A DNA stretch of 64,000 nucleotides from Nostoc sp. 106C (GCF_002154725.1 NZ_MTAW01000127.1:102488-166487); one strand, 5' to 3'. Positions 18,423 to 29,707 are shown, numbered from the stretch's first letter. Numbers and translations: made by a program. Notes: a model not told the origin generated them from the letters alone.

Positions 18423-18581
18423 GTCATTGCGAGGAGGAACGACGTAGGCGGAGCCTTCCCGAAGGATAGCAATCGCATGAACTCGCTCTTAGTTGTAAGA
18501 TTTTGCGATTGCTACTCTTCGAGAACGCTTTCAGCGTTAAGCGAAGCTATGCCGCAGGCTTTACGCTTCGCTCGCAATGAC
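18423..18581. repeat. MITE-like element with GTCATTGCGAG termini
   Basis: GTCATTGCGAG at 18423-18433 is matched by CTCGCAATGAC at 18571-18581 (11-bp perfect terminal inverted repeats). Inside, TAGCAATCGCA and TGCGATTGCTA form another 11-bp inverted pair. The element is about 159 bp, contains no real gene (an open frame crosses it by chance) and shares its termini, with one change, with the inner element at 25860-25983. I infer a non-autonomous mobile element. Confidence 0.65.
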
Positions 18582-18753
18582 GTTCAAAAAAGTGCGATGC
18601 ACCCCAACATTTGGTTAGATGCTCATCTATTAAAGTTCATAAAAGTATGGGAGATTGGCACAGATTATATGCAAACAAAAAGTGCTATATCTCCCAGTTT
18701 CTTGTCTACTCATCATTAAATGTTCTACATAAATCAATTTTTATTTAAAAAAA

Positions 18754-18769
18754 AGTGATATTTATCACA
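18754..18769. promoter_or_regulatory. CRP-like operator upstream of the hybrid kinase
   Basis: AGTGA-TATTTA-TCACA matches the cAMP-CRP consensus TGTGA-N6-TCACA at every conserved base except the first. It lies about 193 bp upstream of the kinase ATG. AT runs flank it symmetrically, so a weak bidirectional terminator is an alternative reading. Confidence 0.4.
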
Positions 18770-18961
18770 TTTTTTTGATGCGTCAAAAATTTCTGTATCT
18801 TTAATATACAATCACTATAGAATCGAGCAGATTTTTCCAGCCAGTTTGTTGAGAATAATTTATAGGAAAAAAGTGCTAGTTGTTCTTATAACTGTTTAAC
18901 TAAGAATTTTATAGGGAACACTATACTCAGTAGCTCCTTAAAAAATTAGTTAACTGGTTTT

Positions 18962-21900
18962 ATGATCAAGATACCTGCACACTTTAACACGTTTCCTGGC
19001 TATAAAATTAGCGATACGCTGCATATTAGTACTAGAAGTATCGTTTATCGTGCTAAGCAAATACAGTCGCAAAAACCAGTTGCTATTAAAATTCTGAATA
19101 CCACTTATCCGCAACTCAAAGACTTAATTTTATTAAAAAATCAGTATTCTATATCTAGCTATATTGACCATCCAAATATTATTAAATGCTATGGACTAGA
19201 AACCTACAGCAATAGTTATGCCCTGATATTAGAAGATTTTGGTGGCATTGCTCTTAGTCAATATGTGAACTATCAACCTCTATGCATAAATGAGTTTTTC
19301 CCGATTGCGATTGCAATTACTTCTGCCCTAGAGTGCCTATATCAAAATAAAATAATTCATAAAGATGTTAAACCAAAAAATATTTTAATTAATCCAGAAA
19401 CTAAGCAAGTTAAGCTGATAGATTTTAGTATTTCTTCTATATTAGCTAAAGAAAATGCTGAGATTAAAAGCCCAAATGTTTTAGAAGGAACTCTCGCTTA
19501 TATATCTCCAGAACAAACTGGCAGAATGAATCGCGGTATAGACTACCGCACAGACTTTTACTCTCTTGGCGTGACTTTTTATGAATTACTCACAGGACAA
19601 TTACCTTTCAATAGTACTAGTCCTGTTGAGTTAGTACATTACCATCTTGCACAAGAACCAATTAATCCAACAATAGTTAATGTTAATATTCCTCAGACTA
19701 TTGCCAATATAGTTCTGAAGTTAATGGCAAAGTCTCCTGAGGAACGTTATCAAACAGCTAGAGGACTCAAATATGATTTAGAAATATGTCAGCAAATGTT
19801 GCTAAATCAAGGGAAAATTACAGACTTTAAATTGGGAGAAAAAGATATAAACGATCGCTTCCTAATTCCCGAAAAACTTTATGGTAGGCAAACTGAGGTT
19901 ACTACTTTATTAAATGCCTTTGAACGTGTCAGTTTAGGCAATATAGAATTGATGTTAATTGCTGGGTTTTCTGGGATTGGTAAAACTTCTATCGTTAATG
20001 AAGTTCATAAACCAATTATTAGACAAAATGGTTATTTTATTGCTGGTAAATTCGATCAATTTCAGCGCAATCTCCCTTTTTCTGCTTTCGTACAAGCTTT
20101 TCGCAGTCTTATAGAACAACTACTTACTGAAAGCACAGCCCAATTGCAAGAGTGGAAAAAGAATATTTTATCAGCATTAGGAAAACAAGCAGGGGTAATA
20201 ATTGATGTAATTCCTGAACTAGAGTTGATAGTTGGACAGCAACCAAAAATTCCAGAACTCACAGGAAGCGCTGCACAAAATCGCTTCAATCTGCTATTTA
20301 GTAAATTCATTCAGGTAGTAGCAAATAAAGAACATCCCTTAGTCATTTTTTTAGATGATTTGCAGTGGGCAGACTCTGCATCTTTAAAACTAATTCAATT
20401 ATTAATGAGTGATACAGATTCTATATATCTGTTGCTGATCGGAGCTTATAGGGATAATGAAGTTACCTCTGGGCATCCCTTACTCATAACCTTAGACGCT
20501 ATTTCCAAAGCTAATGCTAATATCAATAAAATTACACTAACACCTCTGAATGAAAATCATCTCAATCATTTAATAAGAGATACTTTAGGATGTCCAGATG
20601 CAATGGTGACTCCTTTGACAAAATTGGTGTTGAGTAAAACACAAGGTAATCCATTTTTTACCAATCAATTATTAAAATCATTACATGAAAATAAAATAAT
20701 TAATTTTGATTGGCAAGCTAGATATTGGCAATACAATATTAAAGAAGCAGAGATTTTATATCAAAGTGATGATGTTGTGCAGCTTTTAGTTAGTCGCTTA
20801 GAGAAGCTGCCTATATCAACTTTAGAAACATTAAAAATAGCTGCTTGTATTGGAATTAAATTTGATTTAAATCTCTTGTCCCTCATTTCCGAACAATCTC
20901 TTTATGAAGTAGGAGCTAACTTATGGCAAGTTTTGCAGGAAGGGTTAATTATACCTACAAATGAAATTTATAAATTGTATACAGATGAGCAATCTGAAGC
21001 CAGTTTGCTATCAAAAACAGAATTTCAAGACTTAGAGCAGAAAATAAGCGTTAACTATAAGTTCCTCCATGATCGCGTACAACAAGCAGCTTACTCACTA
21101 ATCTCAGAAACAGATAACAAAGCTATTCACCTCAAAATTGGGCGAACTATTTTAAAAAATCAGAGTTCAGAAAGCTTAGAAGAAAATATATTTGTAATAG
21201 TTAATCAACTCAATATTGGTGTTGACTTAATTACTAATAAATCAGAAAAATTTGAATTAGCTCAACTCAACCTGATTGCAGGTAAAAAAGCTAAATTAGC
21301 TACTGCTTATGAAGCTGCTATTAAATATTTACAGATGGGTTTGCAATTGCTGGAAATAGATAGTTGGCAACATCAGTATCAGCTAACATTAGAGCTATAT
21401 GTAGAAGCACTGGAAGCAGAATACTTAAATATCAACTTTCAACAAGCAGCAATCTATGCAGAAATAGTTAAGCAAAATGCAAATAGTCTACTCGATCAAG
21501 TCAAGGCTTATGAAATTCAAATGCAGATGTATATGGCTCAAATACAAATGCAATTAGCTATTGATACAGGGATAAAACTATTAGATATGCTGAAAGTAAA
21601 TTTGGAGTCAGCGCCTCCTCAGAATTTGGATGTTGAAGATTTAATCAAGTTACCAAAAATGACTGCTCCCGATCGACTTGCTGCCATGCGTATATTAATT
21701 AGTATGATTTCTGCGGCTTATTTCGCTAATCCCGCATTACTGCCATCAATTGTATTTACGATGATACATTTGTCTGTAAAGTATGGAAACTCCTCAGCTT
21801 CTACTTACGGATATGTTTTGAATGGCTTGCTACTATGCGGTATGTTATCAGAAATTGATGCTGGATATCGCTATGGCGAAGTTGCTTTGAGTTTATTAGA

Positions 21901-24376
21901 TAAATTAAATGCTAAAGAACTTAAATGTAGATTACTCCTAGTATGGAATGCAAACATTAAATTTTGGAAACAGCATCTACGAACAACTATTGATCCTTTA
22001 GTAGAAGGCGTGCAATCTGGTTTAGAAAATGGAGATATAGAATATGTAGGTTATTGTTCTTCAAACCATTACTTACACCTATTGTTTGCCGGAGAAAATT
22101 TAGCATCTGTTTCTCAGCAATTAGAACAATATAGTATCTTGATGCACAAGCTGAAACAGCAGTGGACTGTAAATTTACAAAAACTTTGGTCGCAATTAGT
22201 ATTTAATCTGCTAGAACCAACTGCTAATAAATATCAATTAAATGGTGTTTTCTTCAATGAGTCGGAAAAATTACAGTTATTTGTAGAAACAAATAATTAT
22301 AATTCACTCTTTTGTGTGTATCTAGCAAAAACCATATTATTTTATTTATTTAACCAATCAAGTAGTGCAGTTGAAAGTGCGCGTTTGGGCAAACAATATA
22401 TAAACTCTGTTGCTGGGCAAATTTCTGTCAGCCAACACAATTTTTACTATTCTCTAGCTTTGTTATCTGAATATAATAATCAGCCTAGCATTGAGCAAGA
22501 GGAATGTCTGCAACAAGTTTTAATTAACCAAGAACAAATGCTTCATTGGGCATTTCATGCACCAATGAACTATCAACATAAGTACGATTTAGTAGAAGCA
22601 GAGAAGGCAAGAATTTTAGGTCATAATTGGCAAGCTATGGAACTTTATGATCGAGCTATTAAAGGTGCTAAAACACATGAATTTATTCATGAAGAAGCAA
22701 TAGCGAATGAACTGGCTGCCAAATTTTACTTAGCTTCCGGTAAAGAAAAAATTGCCCAAACCTATCTAATTGATGCTTACTACTGTTACAGTCTTTGGGG
22801 AGCTAATGTAAAAGTTGAGGATTTGGAAAAATCTTATTTCCAGTTACTTGTACCAATTCTCAATCAAAAACAAGTTAGTGTTAATAGCAGTGATACAAAT
22901 ACTTTAATTACTAACGCAATTGTTGACTCCGGCAGTACTGGTGTGACAGCAATATTAGATTTAGAAACTGTTACTAAAGCATCTCTAGCTATTGGCTCGG
23001 AAATTCAGCTAGATAAGTTAATCCAAATTCTGATGCAAGTTATCTTGGAAAACGTCGGAGGTAACAAAGCTGCGTTGATTCTCCCAGAAAATGGTAGTTT
23101 TAACCTTGTAGCAAAATACCAAAATCATCAGTCGTGTGAGCTACTATCTATCCCTATTAACCAAACTCAGGAAGTGCCAGTTAGTTTAATTAATTACGTA
23201 GCTCATACTAAAGAATATTTATTAATTCATGACGCTAAAAAAACCACAAATTTTTCTGCTGATTCATATATTATTAAATATCAACCAAAATCTATACTAT
23301 GTACTCCTATATTGAATCAAGGAAAGCTCATCGGCATTCTTTACTTAGAAAATAGTCTCATAGTTAATGTTTTTACTCCTGATAGGTTACAAATTCTCAA
23401 ACTTCTCTCTTCACAAGCAGCAATATCTTTAGAAAATGCCCAGCTTTATGCAAATTTAGAAGAAAAAGTGGCTGCAAGAACTCAGGAATTAAATAGAAAA
23501 AATCTTCGTTTGAAACAAACTTTACGTGAACTGAAAGTTACGCAGACTAAACTTATACAATCTGAAAAAATGTCTAGCTTGGGACAATTAGTTGCTGGTG
23601 TTGCTCATGAAATTAATAATCCGATTAATTTTATTTACGCTAATATTGAACCAACTAATAACTATATTGCATCTATGTTGCACCTGATTGATGTTTATCA
23701 ACAAGAATATCCTCAGGTGACACCGTTGATTCAGCAAACAAAAGAAGATATAGATTTGGAATTCTTAGTAGAAGATTTGAAGAAAATTTTGGATTCTATG
23801 AAAGTGGGAGCTAACCGTATTCGTAATATTGTTCTGGGACTAAGAAATTTCTCTCGACTCGATGAAGCTGATCTGAAATCTGTAGATATCCATGAGGGTA
23901 TAGATAATGCGTTAATGCTGTTACAGCCGCGTTTAATTACAAATCCAAATTATCCAGAAATTACTGTAATTAAAGATTACGCCCAATTACCAGCGATCGC
24001 CTGCTATGCTTCGCAATTAAATCAGGCATTTCTCAATATTCTCAATAATGCAATTGATGCTTTGCATGGGCATAATCAGCAGCGATCGCTCACAGAAATA
24101 CAAAATAATCCTAGTAAAATTACTATTAGTACTCAAGTTATTCAAAACGACTGGGTGAGCATTTCTATTAAAGATAATGGCCTGGGTATCCCGAAAAATA
24201 TTAGAGAACGAATTTTTGAGCCTTTCTTCACAACTAAACCAGTAGGTGAAGGCACTGGTTTAGGTTTATCTATTAGCTATCAGATTGTTGTAGATAAGCA
24301 TGGCGGAAAAATAGACTGTATTTCAGTACCAGGAGAGGGGACAGAGTTTGTGATTGAAATGCCAATTAGCAAATAA
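18962..24376 (+). CDS. Giant hybrid sensor: Ser/Thr kinase-like, AAA ATPase, GAF, histidine kinase
   Basis: This 1804-residue cytoplasmic signalling protein is of a class common in filamentous cyanobacteria. Residues ~10-270 are a Hanks-type kinase domain with VAIK (about 40), [12 protein letters not shown] (about 136-147) and an APE-like YISPEQTG; the Gly-rich loop is weak and DFG is replaced by DFS. Residues ~300-560 are an AAA_16-type ATPase with Walker [10 protein letters not shown] and Walker [12 protein letters not shown]. Residues ~740-1290 are helical, TPR-like. GAF spans ~1330-1480, then a coiled coil, HisKA with the phospho-acceptor His in GVAHEINNP (about 1546), and HATPase_c with NNAIDAL and DNGLGIP. 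There is no receiver domain or transmembrane segment, so signals are probably intracellular. No cognate response regulator is adjacent. A decayed copy of the 3' end follows. Confidence 0.93.
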   Translation: MIKIPAHFNTFPGYKISDTLHISTRSIVYRAKQIQSQKPVAIKILNTTYPQLKDLILLKNQYSISSYIDHPNIIKCYGLETYSNSYALILEDFGGIALSQYVNYQPLCINEFFPIAIAITSALECLYQNKIIHKDVKPKNILINPETKQVKLIDFSISSILAKENAEIKSPNVLEGTLAYISPEQTGRMNRGIDYRTDFYSLGVTFYELLTGQLPFNSTSPVELVHYHLAQEPINPTIVNVNIPQTIANIVLKLMAKSPEERYQTARGLKYDLEICQQMLLNQGKITDFKLGEKDINDRFLIPEKLYGRQTEVTTLLNAFERVSLGNIELMLIAGFSGIGKTSIVNEVHKPIIRQNGYFIAGKFDQFQRNLPFSAFVQAFRSLIEQLLTESTAQLQEWKKNILSALGKQAGVIIDVIPELELIVGQQPKIPELTGSAAQNRFNLLFSKFIQVVANKEHPLVIFLDDLQWADSASLKLIQLLMSDTDSIYLLLIGAYRDNEVTSGHPLLITLDAISKANANINKITLTPLNENHLNHLIRDTLGCPDAMVTPLTKLVLSKTQGNPFFTNQLLKSLHENKIINFDWQARYWQYNIKEAEILYQSDDVVQLLVSRLEKLPISTLETLKIAACIGIKFDLNLLSLISEQSLYEVGANLWQVLQEGLIIPTNEIYKLYTDEQSEASLLSKTEFQDLEQKISVNYKFLHDRVQQAAYSLISETDNKAIHLKIGRTILKNQSSESLEENIFVIVNQLNIGVDLITNKSEKFELAQLNLIAGKKAKLATAYEAAIKYLQMGLQLLEIDSWQHQYQLTLELYVEALEAEYLNINFQQAAIYAEIVKQNANSLLDQVKAYEIQMQMYMAQIQMQLAIDTGIKLLDMLKVNLESAPPQNLDVEDLIKLPKMTAPDRLAAMRILISMISAAYFANPALLPSIVFTMIHLSVKYGNSSASTYGYVLNGLLLCGMLSEIDAGYRYGEVALSLLDKLNAKELKCRLLLVWNANIKFWKQHLRTTIDPLVEGVQSGLENGDIEYVGYCSSNHYLHLLFAGENLASVSQQLEQYSILMHKLKQQWTVNLQKLWSQLVFNLLEPTANKYQLNGVFFNESEKLQLFVETNNYNSLFCVYLAKTILFYLFNQSSSAVESARLGKQYINSVAGQISVSQHNFYYSLALLSEYNNQPSIEQEECLQQVLINQEQMLHWAFHAPMNYQHKYDLVEAEKARILGHNWQAMELYDRAIKGAKTHEFIHEEAIANELAAKFYLASGKEKIAQTYLIDAYYCYSLWGANVKVEDLEKSYFQLLVPILNQKQVSVNSSDTNTLITNAIVDSGSTGVTAILDLETVTKASLAIGSEIQLDKLIQILMQVILENVGGNKAALILPENGSFNLVAKYQNHQSCELLSIPINQTQEVPVSLINYVAHTKEYLLIHDAKKTTNFSADSYIIKYQPKSILCTPILNQGKLIGILYLENSLIVNVFTPDRLQILKLLSSQAAISLENAQLYANLEEKVAARTQELNRKNLRLKQTLRELKVTQTKLIQSEKMSSLGQLVAGVAHEINNPINFIYANIEPTNNYIASMLHLIDVYQQEYPQVTPLIQQTKEDIDLEFLVEDLKKILDSMKVGANRIRNIVLGLRNFSRLDEADLKSVDIHEGIDNALMLLQPRLITNPNYPEITVIKDYAQLPAIACYASQLNQAFLNILNNAIDALHGHNQQRSLTEIQNNPSKITISTQVIQNDWVSISIKDNGLGIPKNIRERIFEPFFTTKPVGEGTGLGLSISYQIVVDKHGGKIDCISVPGEGTEFVIEMPISK

Positions 24377-24491
24377 TAAATTTATTAAAAATAACAATAT
24401 TAAAATTTTTTATACTTTTTTAGGGCTAGATTATATAAAATATTTATCGCTTTTTGGGATAATTACTGATAAAAAATTTGCAATTTTACGC

Positions 24492-24587
24492 AATAGCTAT
24501 GAAATAATCGTTGATAAACACCAGGGAAAAATGAAGTGTATTTCTGAACCTGAAAAGGCGCAGAGTTTTGGATTTAAATGCCATTAA
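24492..24587 (+). pseudogene. Decayed duplicate of the hybrid kinase 3' end
   Basis: The frame reads NSYEIIVDKHQGKMKCISEP and then diverges, ending after about 31 residues. It closely matches the end of the HATPase domain just upstream ([20 protein letters not shown], nucleotides ~24276-24340). The DNA is also similar base by base. The G-box residues before this point are missing, so the piece cannot be functional. It is a relic of a tandem duplication or of a lost paralogous kinase gene. Confidence 0.7.
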
Positions 24588-24664
24588 ACAATGTACCCCA
24601 GTCCACCCCAGTCTTGCTCAAGAAGTTATAGGATAGAGATCTTAGCATCAACTCGTGATTATTT

Positions 24665-25735
24665 ATGTCTGTTACGCCGCTGATTTCTCAAGTTGACTCA
24701 CTCAACCCCAAACAGTTAGAAAATATCCCTCCCTTATTAGGTGCTTCCGTTGCTGAATTGACTGCTTGGGTGCAGCAACAGGGACAACCAGCTTATCGAG
24801 GTAAGCAGCTACATGACTGGATATATCACAAGGGAGTGCGATCGCTAGCTGATATTTCTGTCTTCCCTAAACAATGGCGGGCGGAAGTCGCAGAAATTCC
24901 CATCGGACGCTCAACTATACACCACCGCGCTGTTGCACCCGATGGCACAATCAAGTATCTCTTGCAACTTGCAGACGGACAAATTGTAGAAACCGTTGGT
25001 ATCCCCAGCGATAAGCGTTTAACAGTCTGTGTTTCTACCCAGGTGGGTTGTCCAATGGCTTGTGATTTCTGCGCGACTGGTAAAGGCGGTTACAAGCGTA
25101 ACTTAGCACCTCATGAAATAGTCGATCAGGTGTTAACGGTACAAGAAGATTTTCAGCAACGAGTCAGCCATGTAGTATTTATGGGCATGGGGGAACCGTT
25201 GTTAAATACTGAGAATGTATTGGCATCTTTGAGATCCTTAAATCAAGACGTGGGTATTGGACAGCGATCGCTAACTGTCTCTACAGTCGGGATTCGCGAT
25301 CGCATCCGTCAGTTAGCCCAACACCATTTACAAATAACTCTCGCTGTCAGTCTTCATGCGCCCAACCAAGCACTAAGGGAAGAACTTATCCCCAGCGCGC
25401 GCCCCTATCCTCTAGAAGATTTGCTAGCTGAATGTCGGGAATATGTGGCAATCACTGGTCGTCGCGTCAGTTTTGAATACATACTGCTTGCTGGTGTTAA
25501 TGATTTACCAGAACACGCCCTGCAATTAGCGAAATGCTTGCGGGGTTTTCAATGCCATGTGAATTTAATTCCTTACAATCCTATTCAAGAAGTAGATTAC
25601 AAACGCCCCAACAGCGATCGTATTCAAGCCTTTGTCAACGTTTTAAAGCAGCAATTTATTGCTGTCAGCGTCCGTTATTCCCGTGGTTTAGAAGCTGATG
25701 CAGCTTGTGGACAACTCAGAGCAAGTAAAAATTAA
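24665..25735 (+). CDS. rlmN: RlmN, 23S rRNA A2503 / tRNA A37 C2-methyltransferase
   Basis: This 356-residue radical-SAM enzyme methylates C2 of A2503 in 23S rRNA and A37 of some tRNAs. The cluster motif CxxxCxxC is visible in [15 protein letters not shown] (about 127-141). Also present are the N-terminal RNA-binding region with [17 protein letters not shown] (about 39-55), [12 protein letters not shown] (about 170-181), the SAM-contact strings SVGI/TVGI and HAPN, and a C-terminal Cys in DAACGQL (about 349), the methyl-carrying catalytic Cys. Length is normal. It is monocistronic, followed by repeat-rich DNA. Confidence 0.95.
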   Translation: MSVTPLISQVDSLNPKQLENIPPLLGASVAELTAWVQQQGQPAYRGKQLHDWIYHKGVRSLADISVFPKQWRAEVAEIPIGRSTIHHRAVAPDGTIKYLLQLADGQIVETVGIPSDKRLTVCVSTQVGCPMACDFCATGKGGYKRNLAPHEIVDQVLTVQEDFQQRVSHVVFMGMGEPLLNTENVLASLRSLNQDVGIGQRSLTVSTVGIRDRIRQLAQHHLQITLAVSLHAPNQALREELIPSARPYPLEDLLAECREYVAITGRRVSFEYILLAGVNDLPEHALQLAKCLRGFQCHVNLIPYNPIQEVDYKRPNSDRIQAFVNVLKQQFIAVSVRYSRGLEADAACGQLRASKN

Positions 25736-25832
25736 AAACGCAACCGACTGTGGAGCAACTTAGAGAGTTATTTCGCTTAAGTTACCAGTTAACCAAAATG
25801 CTCATACCAATAAATCTTGTCAGATAGATATA

Positions 25833-26004
25833 GGACTTACGCAAAAGTCACGCAATTCCGTCATTACGAGCGTTCGACGAAGTCGTTCCCGTTCGGCAAA
25901 GCCGTTCTCGAAGAGTAGGGTAGCGACGTAATCGACTGAAATTCTGGGATTGCTTCCCTACACTACGTTCCGGTCGCAATGACAAATTTTGCTTGCGTAA
26001 GTCC
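25833..26004. mobile_element. Nested MITE-like element
   Basis: The outer 12-bp termini GGACTTACGCAA (25833-25844) and TTGCGTAAGTCC (25993-26004) are exact inverted repeats. Nested inside, GTCATTACGAG (25860-25870) and the near-complementary GTCGCAATGAC end (25973-25983) reproduce the termini of the element at 18423-18581. No transposase frame is present. I infer one non-autonomous element inserted in or captured by another; the GGACTTACGCA-type terminus resembles those of small mobile elements common in cyanobacteria. Confidence 0.6.
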
Positions 26005-26035
26005 TCAGATACAAGGACAGACGAATTGCTGGGGA

Positions 26036-26165
26036 GCATCCTATTTTGGCGAATCGCCCTCAGACTAGAAATCTGGCGCTATACAAACTAAACCCGCGAA
26101 GGCGGACTTTGATTCTATAGCCGCGATTTCTAATCGCCCAGGTATTTATTCCAAAAGTGGATGCT
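26036..26165. repeat. Dispersed repeat, copy B (partner at 2880-2990)
   Basis: It has the core CGCCCTCAGACTAGAAATCT, then GGCGCTATACAAAC and a GCGAAGGCGG hairpin piece. The core matches copy A at 2880-2990 with few changes. It is non-coding. Confidence 0.5.
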
Positions 26166-26231
26166 CCCAATTGCTGATTCTTGCTGAACACGAGATTAAG
26201 ATAACGGTCGCTCCACAAGGGATAGTAATTT

Positions 26232-26408
26232 ATGACCAAACCTAATTTTAAAACAATGCCTAAAGTGGAATTGAGGGCTTAGGTATTACAGCATTCTGAG
26301 GATAATGAAGCTTTTTATGAGTTGTCGGATCGGATAAAAGCTAATGTTAAACCTCTCCAAATTGAAGACTTGCCTAAAATTATTCAATGCCAGCGTGAAC
26401 AACCATAG
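26232..26408 (+). pseudogene. Small MTKPNF-type gene interrupted by an in-frame TAG
   Basis: From the ATG at 26232 the frame reads MTKPNFKTMPKVELRA, meets TAG at 26280-26282 (codon 17), and continues open as VLQHSEDNEAFYELSDRIKA to a TAG at 26406-26408. Cyanobacteria carry many small proteins that start MTKPNFxxMxxxELRAYVLxHRxDxEAFY (I recall DUF6887). Here a Tyr codon is most likely mutated to TAG and the C-terminal half has drifted. It is followed by a good terminator at 26434-26469. Confidence 0.65.
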
Positions 26409-26433
26409 TGACTAATTCTATTAGTAATATTAA

Positions 26434-26469
26434 GAGCGCTGTGCTACTAACACAACGCTCCTTTTTTTT
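26434..26469 (+). terminator. Intrinsic terminator after the broken small gene
   Basis: GAGCG-c-TGTG pairs with CACA-a-CGCTC around a 7-base loop, followed by a run of eight T on the forward strand. It lies 26 bp after the stop of the pseudogene at 26232-26408. Confidence 0.8.
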
Positions 26470-26503
26470 ACATAAAAGTTGTTACTACTGAAGAGCAAAA
26501 AGT

Positions 26504-26683
26504 TTACATCTTAGCATGAATACCAGGGGCATAAGCTTCAATGACTCTGCCAGTGCGAGTACAACTGATCATTAAGTAGTCACAACTTGGGCATTGAGTT
26601 CGAGTTATTTGACTCTCATAAATATAATGACGTTCAGCTTTACTGCCACAGTTTGGACAGCAAATTTGTTGTACCATCTGCAT
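26504..26683 (-). CDS. Small zinc-ribbon protein (often misnamed PriA)
   Basis: This is a 59-residue protein starting MQMVQQICCPNCGSKAERHY. I chose the ATG at 26683 because an AGGGAA ribosome-binding site precedes it; the frame extends 20 codons further without support. Two CxxC pairs (CPNC about residues 9-12; CPSC about 32-35) form a zinc ribbon, followed by the conserved tail YLMISCTRTGRVIEAYAPG. Close homologues are widespread in cyanobacteria and are often labelled replication restart helicase PriA, which is wrong for a protein this short. A nucleic-acid or protein-binding role is the most that can be inferred. Confidence 0.8.
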   Translation of the reverse strand: MQMVQQICCPNCGSKAERHYIYESQITRTQCPSCDYLMISCTRTGRVIEAYAPGIHAKM

Positions 26684-26743
26684 GTTAAATTCCCTGGTTG
26701 TAATGATTTTTAGTAAGTAAAAACAGCCGATTAAACCACTCAA

Positions 26744-27829
26744 TATTTTGGTTTAATACTACCTAATCACAAGCCTTTATATTTGGCTAATTTCTCTAAA
26801 CAAAATTCAAGTTTGTAAAAACTATCTCTATTTCTAGTTATTATCCTAGTAGATCTATAAGTTTATCATCTCACTTTGGATATAGAAATTAATTTTTGCT
26901 TAAGTTCTTATTTAGAAGTTTACTGATCCCCAATGCTAATGCCTCTATATCAGCTGATTTATAGTGATCTCAGTAGAAATAAGTATATTAATAGCAAAAA
27001 GCCAAAACTAGAAGATTACTGTATCTTTAGTCACAAAAATATGATTTTAAGCTTTACTTAAGATTTTTTATGGCTGACATGGGTATGAAATTGTCATAAA
27101 ACAATTTAATTAAAACTTCCAATGCTCTTAATCATGAGCATTGGTTATCTCTGCTAGCCTAGTTGTTGGTAATCGGTAATGGGTTGTCCCAGTTATCAAT
27201 TACCCATAACTTCTTCCTTTGGTGTAACTTTTATAGAGTATTTCTATTTGATTTGTAAACTTACTCGTAGAGGTAGGGAATAGGAAACGAGGAATAGGCA
27301 ACAGGGAAGAAGAGAGCTAGAAGAGTAAGTTATTTTTTTAATCAACTCTAGTTTTTATAAAACAAAAAATTATATCGATTGAAAAATCTTTGCAACACAT
27401 CAATTATCTGTAGAGAAGTACAGTCTTGCATTGGTATTAACTTAAGCTCAAATGTTTATCCCATAAGCTTTTGACCCCACCGCTGTTTTGTCTGATACCA
27501 ATTCCAGCAAAAAATAAGACAGATGCGTAGGTTGGGAAGCCACTCACGTGGGCGGGTTTCCCGACTTGAGTGAAGTGGCGTTTGAACTGAGTGAAACGCA
27601 ACAATTAAAAGACTTTGGAATGTTGGGTTTCGTTCCTCAACCCAAACTACATCTACATCATATTTTTTGTGAAATGGTATGACGACAAATTAGGGGTAGG
27701 GTAACGAGGGACTGATTGGTAATAGAGTGGACTCAATATCGGGTTTTTACAGGAGTTTGACGTTAAGTTGACACAGGTGAAACCCTTGTACACCCTTACC
27801 TCATGTGTTTGTCGCTTTTAAATCATTAC
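26744..27829. other. Gene-free kilobase with repeats and hairpins
   Basis: No supported gene lies here. A 9-bp stem CCAATGCTC / GAGCATTGG (27119-27144) with an 8-base loop could be a terminator. A 30-base stretch at 27242-27271 recurs with one mismatch at 48562-48591. At 27535-27605 there are nested inverted repeats, including the 24-mer shared in opposite orientation with 17912-17936 and a GCGTTT/AAACGC hairpin. The region 27275-27320 is purine-rich and heptamer-like. Confidence 0.5.
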
Positions 27830-29707
27830 TCAAGCAGGATGAAAATAATCGTAGATTTCTTGAGCCAAACGCGGCCCAATGCTGGGAACTTCCGCTAGTT
27901 GTGCAGGTGTTGCTTGCCGAATATAATCAACAGAACGAAAATGCCCTAAAAGCAGCTTTTGGCGATGATGTCCCAAGCCTGGAATTTCATCTAAACGCGA
28001 TCGCTTTAATTTATCACTGCGTTGTTGGCGATGGAAAGTCACAGCAAAGCGATGGGCTTCATCGCGCAATCTGCGCAACAATTGCACTCCTGGTTGTTCA
28101 GCTTCGGTTTCTAAAGGTAGAGATTCTCCTGGTAGAAAAATCTCCTCTCGCCGTTTAGCCAGACTCACAACTCGCAAGTCCTCTAATAAATTCATCTCTT
28201 GCAAAATGGCGACAACCGATGATAATTGACCTTTACCGCCATCAATCATCACTAAATCCGGCCAATCGGGATTACCCAAGCGTTGTAATTGTGGATCTTC
28301 AATATACTTGCGAAAGCGACGCTGGATGACTTCCGCCAAACTAGCGAAATCATCTGAGTGTCCGGCTGTAACTGTGGGATTTTTAATTTTGTAGTGGCGA
28401 TAGTGCTGTTTAGCAGGTAAGCCATCGATAAACACTACTTGGGAAGCAACTGCATTTGACCCTTGAATGTGGGAAATGTCATATCCTTCAATACGGTGAG
28501 GTAAGTCTGGTAAATCAACAATAGCAGCTAAATCTTGCATTGCTTGCTGGTTGCGATCGCCCAATTTTTGCATTCTTTGCAATTCATACTGGGCATTGCG
28601 CTCTACCATCTCGATTAATTCTGCCTTAGTTTGCCGTTGAGGAGCTAAAATCGTAACTTTTCTGCCTTTACGCTGGGTTAAGACATCTGCCAATATTTCT
28701 CCTTGTGGTAACTCATGCTGTACCAAAATTTCTATGGGAATTTCCACTGCGTCAGCAGTTTGGTAGTGCTCTTCTAAAACTCGTTGTAAAATAGCACCTG
28801 GTTCAGCGTGCGCATCCGCCACAAATGCCAAGCGTCCAACTAATTGCCCAGCGCGAATTTGAAATAATTGGATGTAAGCAAGTTGTTCATCAGCTGCCAA
28901 GGCGATCGCATCCCGCGAAACGGTATCATCTGGTAGAGATACTTTTTGCTGTGCCGTCAGCGACTTTAACCCAGCTATTTGATCGCGAATCCGGGCCGCC
29001 GACTCAAAGTTCAGCGCCTCTGCGGCTTTCGCCATCTGTTGTGTCAAGATTTCAATTAGTTCTTGAGTTCGACCTTGAAATACCATCGCCACCTTCTGCA
29101 CGGTTTTACGGTATTCTTCCGGTGTGATTAGCTGTTGGCACACACCCGGACAGCGTCCCATATCATAATTTAAACAAGGACGGTCTTTAAACAGTGGTTG
29201 CGGTCGTTGTCGCAGCGCAAAAATGCGCTTAGATATGCGTAGTATTTCACGCAATAGGCCTGCATCTGTATATGGCCCGTAAAACTTATCCTTTTCCTTG
29301 CCTAATTGGCGTTTGCGGGTGATGAAAATTCGCGGATAGTCTTCTGACCAAGTGATGCAGACATAAGGATATTTTTTATCGTCCTTGAGCAGCACATTAA
29401 AATAGGGCTGGTGCTGCTTGATCAAATTGGCTTCCAGCGCCAAGGCTTCTGCTTCGGTATCGGTGACAATAAATTCAATTTCTGCCACCTGTTTCACCAT
29501 TGTGGCAATGCGATCGCTTTTGTTGTAACCGTCGCGGAAATAGGAACGCACCCGCGATCGTAACTTCCGTGATTTACCTATGTAGATGATGCGATCGCCT
29601 GCATCTCGCATAAAATAAACACCCGGTTCCGGCGGTATCTCGGCTAGACGGCTTTCCAGGCGTTCGGTGTCTTTAACCAGTGTTTGAGCAGCTTGTGTCA
29701 CGACCAA
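27830..29707 (-). CDS. uvrC: UvrC, excinuclease ABC subunit C
   Basis: This 625-residue dual-incision subunit of nucleotide excision repair cuts both sides of the lesion after UvrAB recognition. The N-terminal GIY-YIG nuclease domain runs from [33 protein letters not shown] (about 25-57). A Cys cluster [13 protein letters not shown] (about 154-166), a UVR motif (about 205-240), the RNase-H-like second nuclease domain with [10 protein letters not shown] and [10 protein letters not shown], and C-terminal helix-hairpin-helix repeats (about 570-625) are all present. Length is standard. It is transcribed alone. Confidence 0.96.
   Translation of the reverse strand: MVVTQAAQTLVKDTERLESRLAEIPPEPGVYFMRDAGDRIIYIGKSRKLRSRVRSYFRDGYNKSDRIATMVKQVAEIEFIVTDTEAEALALEANLIKQHQPYFNVLLKDDKKYPYVCITWSEDYPRIFITRKRQLGKEKDKFYGPYTDAGLLREILRISKRIFALRQRPQPLFKDRPCLNYDMGRCPGVCQQLITPEEYRKTVQKVAMVFQGRTQELIEILTQQMAKAAEALNFESAARIRDQIAGLKSLTAQQKVSLPDDTVSRDAIALAADEQLAYIQLFQIRAGQLVGRLAFVADAHAEPGAILQRVLEEHYQTADAVEIPIEILVQHELPQGEILADVLTQRKGRKVTILAPQRQTKAELIEMVERNAQYELQRMQKLGDRNQQAMQDLAAIVDLPDLPHRIEGYDISHIQGSNAVASQVVFIDGLPAKQHYRHYKIKNPTVTAGHSDDFASLAEVIQRRFRKYIEDPQLQRLGNPDWPDLVMIDGGKGQLSSVVAILQEMNLLEDLRVVSLAKRREEIFLPGESLPLETEAEQPGVQLLRRLRDEAHRFAVTFHRQQRSDKLKRSRLDEIPGLGHHRQKLLLGHFRSVDYIRQATPAQLAEVPSIGPRLAQEIYDYFHPA

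Noticed and set aside
18414..18719. 101-codon forward frame
   Set aside because: It crosses a MITE-like element with 11-bp terminal inverted repeats and has no ribosome-binding site or recognisable domain.
24354..24587. 77-codon forward frame as a real gene
   Set aside because: It starts inside the kinase gene in another frame, and only its second half shows homology, to the kinase end; better read as a relic.
25848..26039. 63-codon reverse frame
   Set aside because: It lies inside the nested MITE-like repeat and its peptide is only a translation of repeat DNA.
26504..26683. PriA helicase annotation
   Set aside because: The protein is 59 residues with only a zinc ribbon; it has no helicase motifs.
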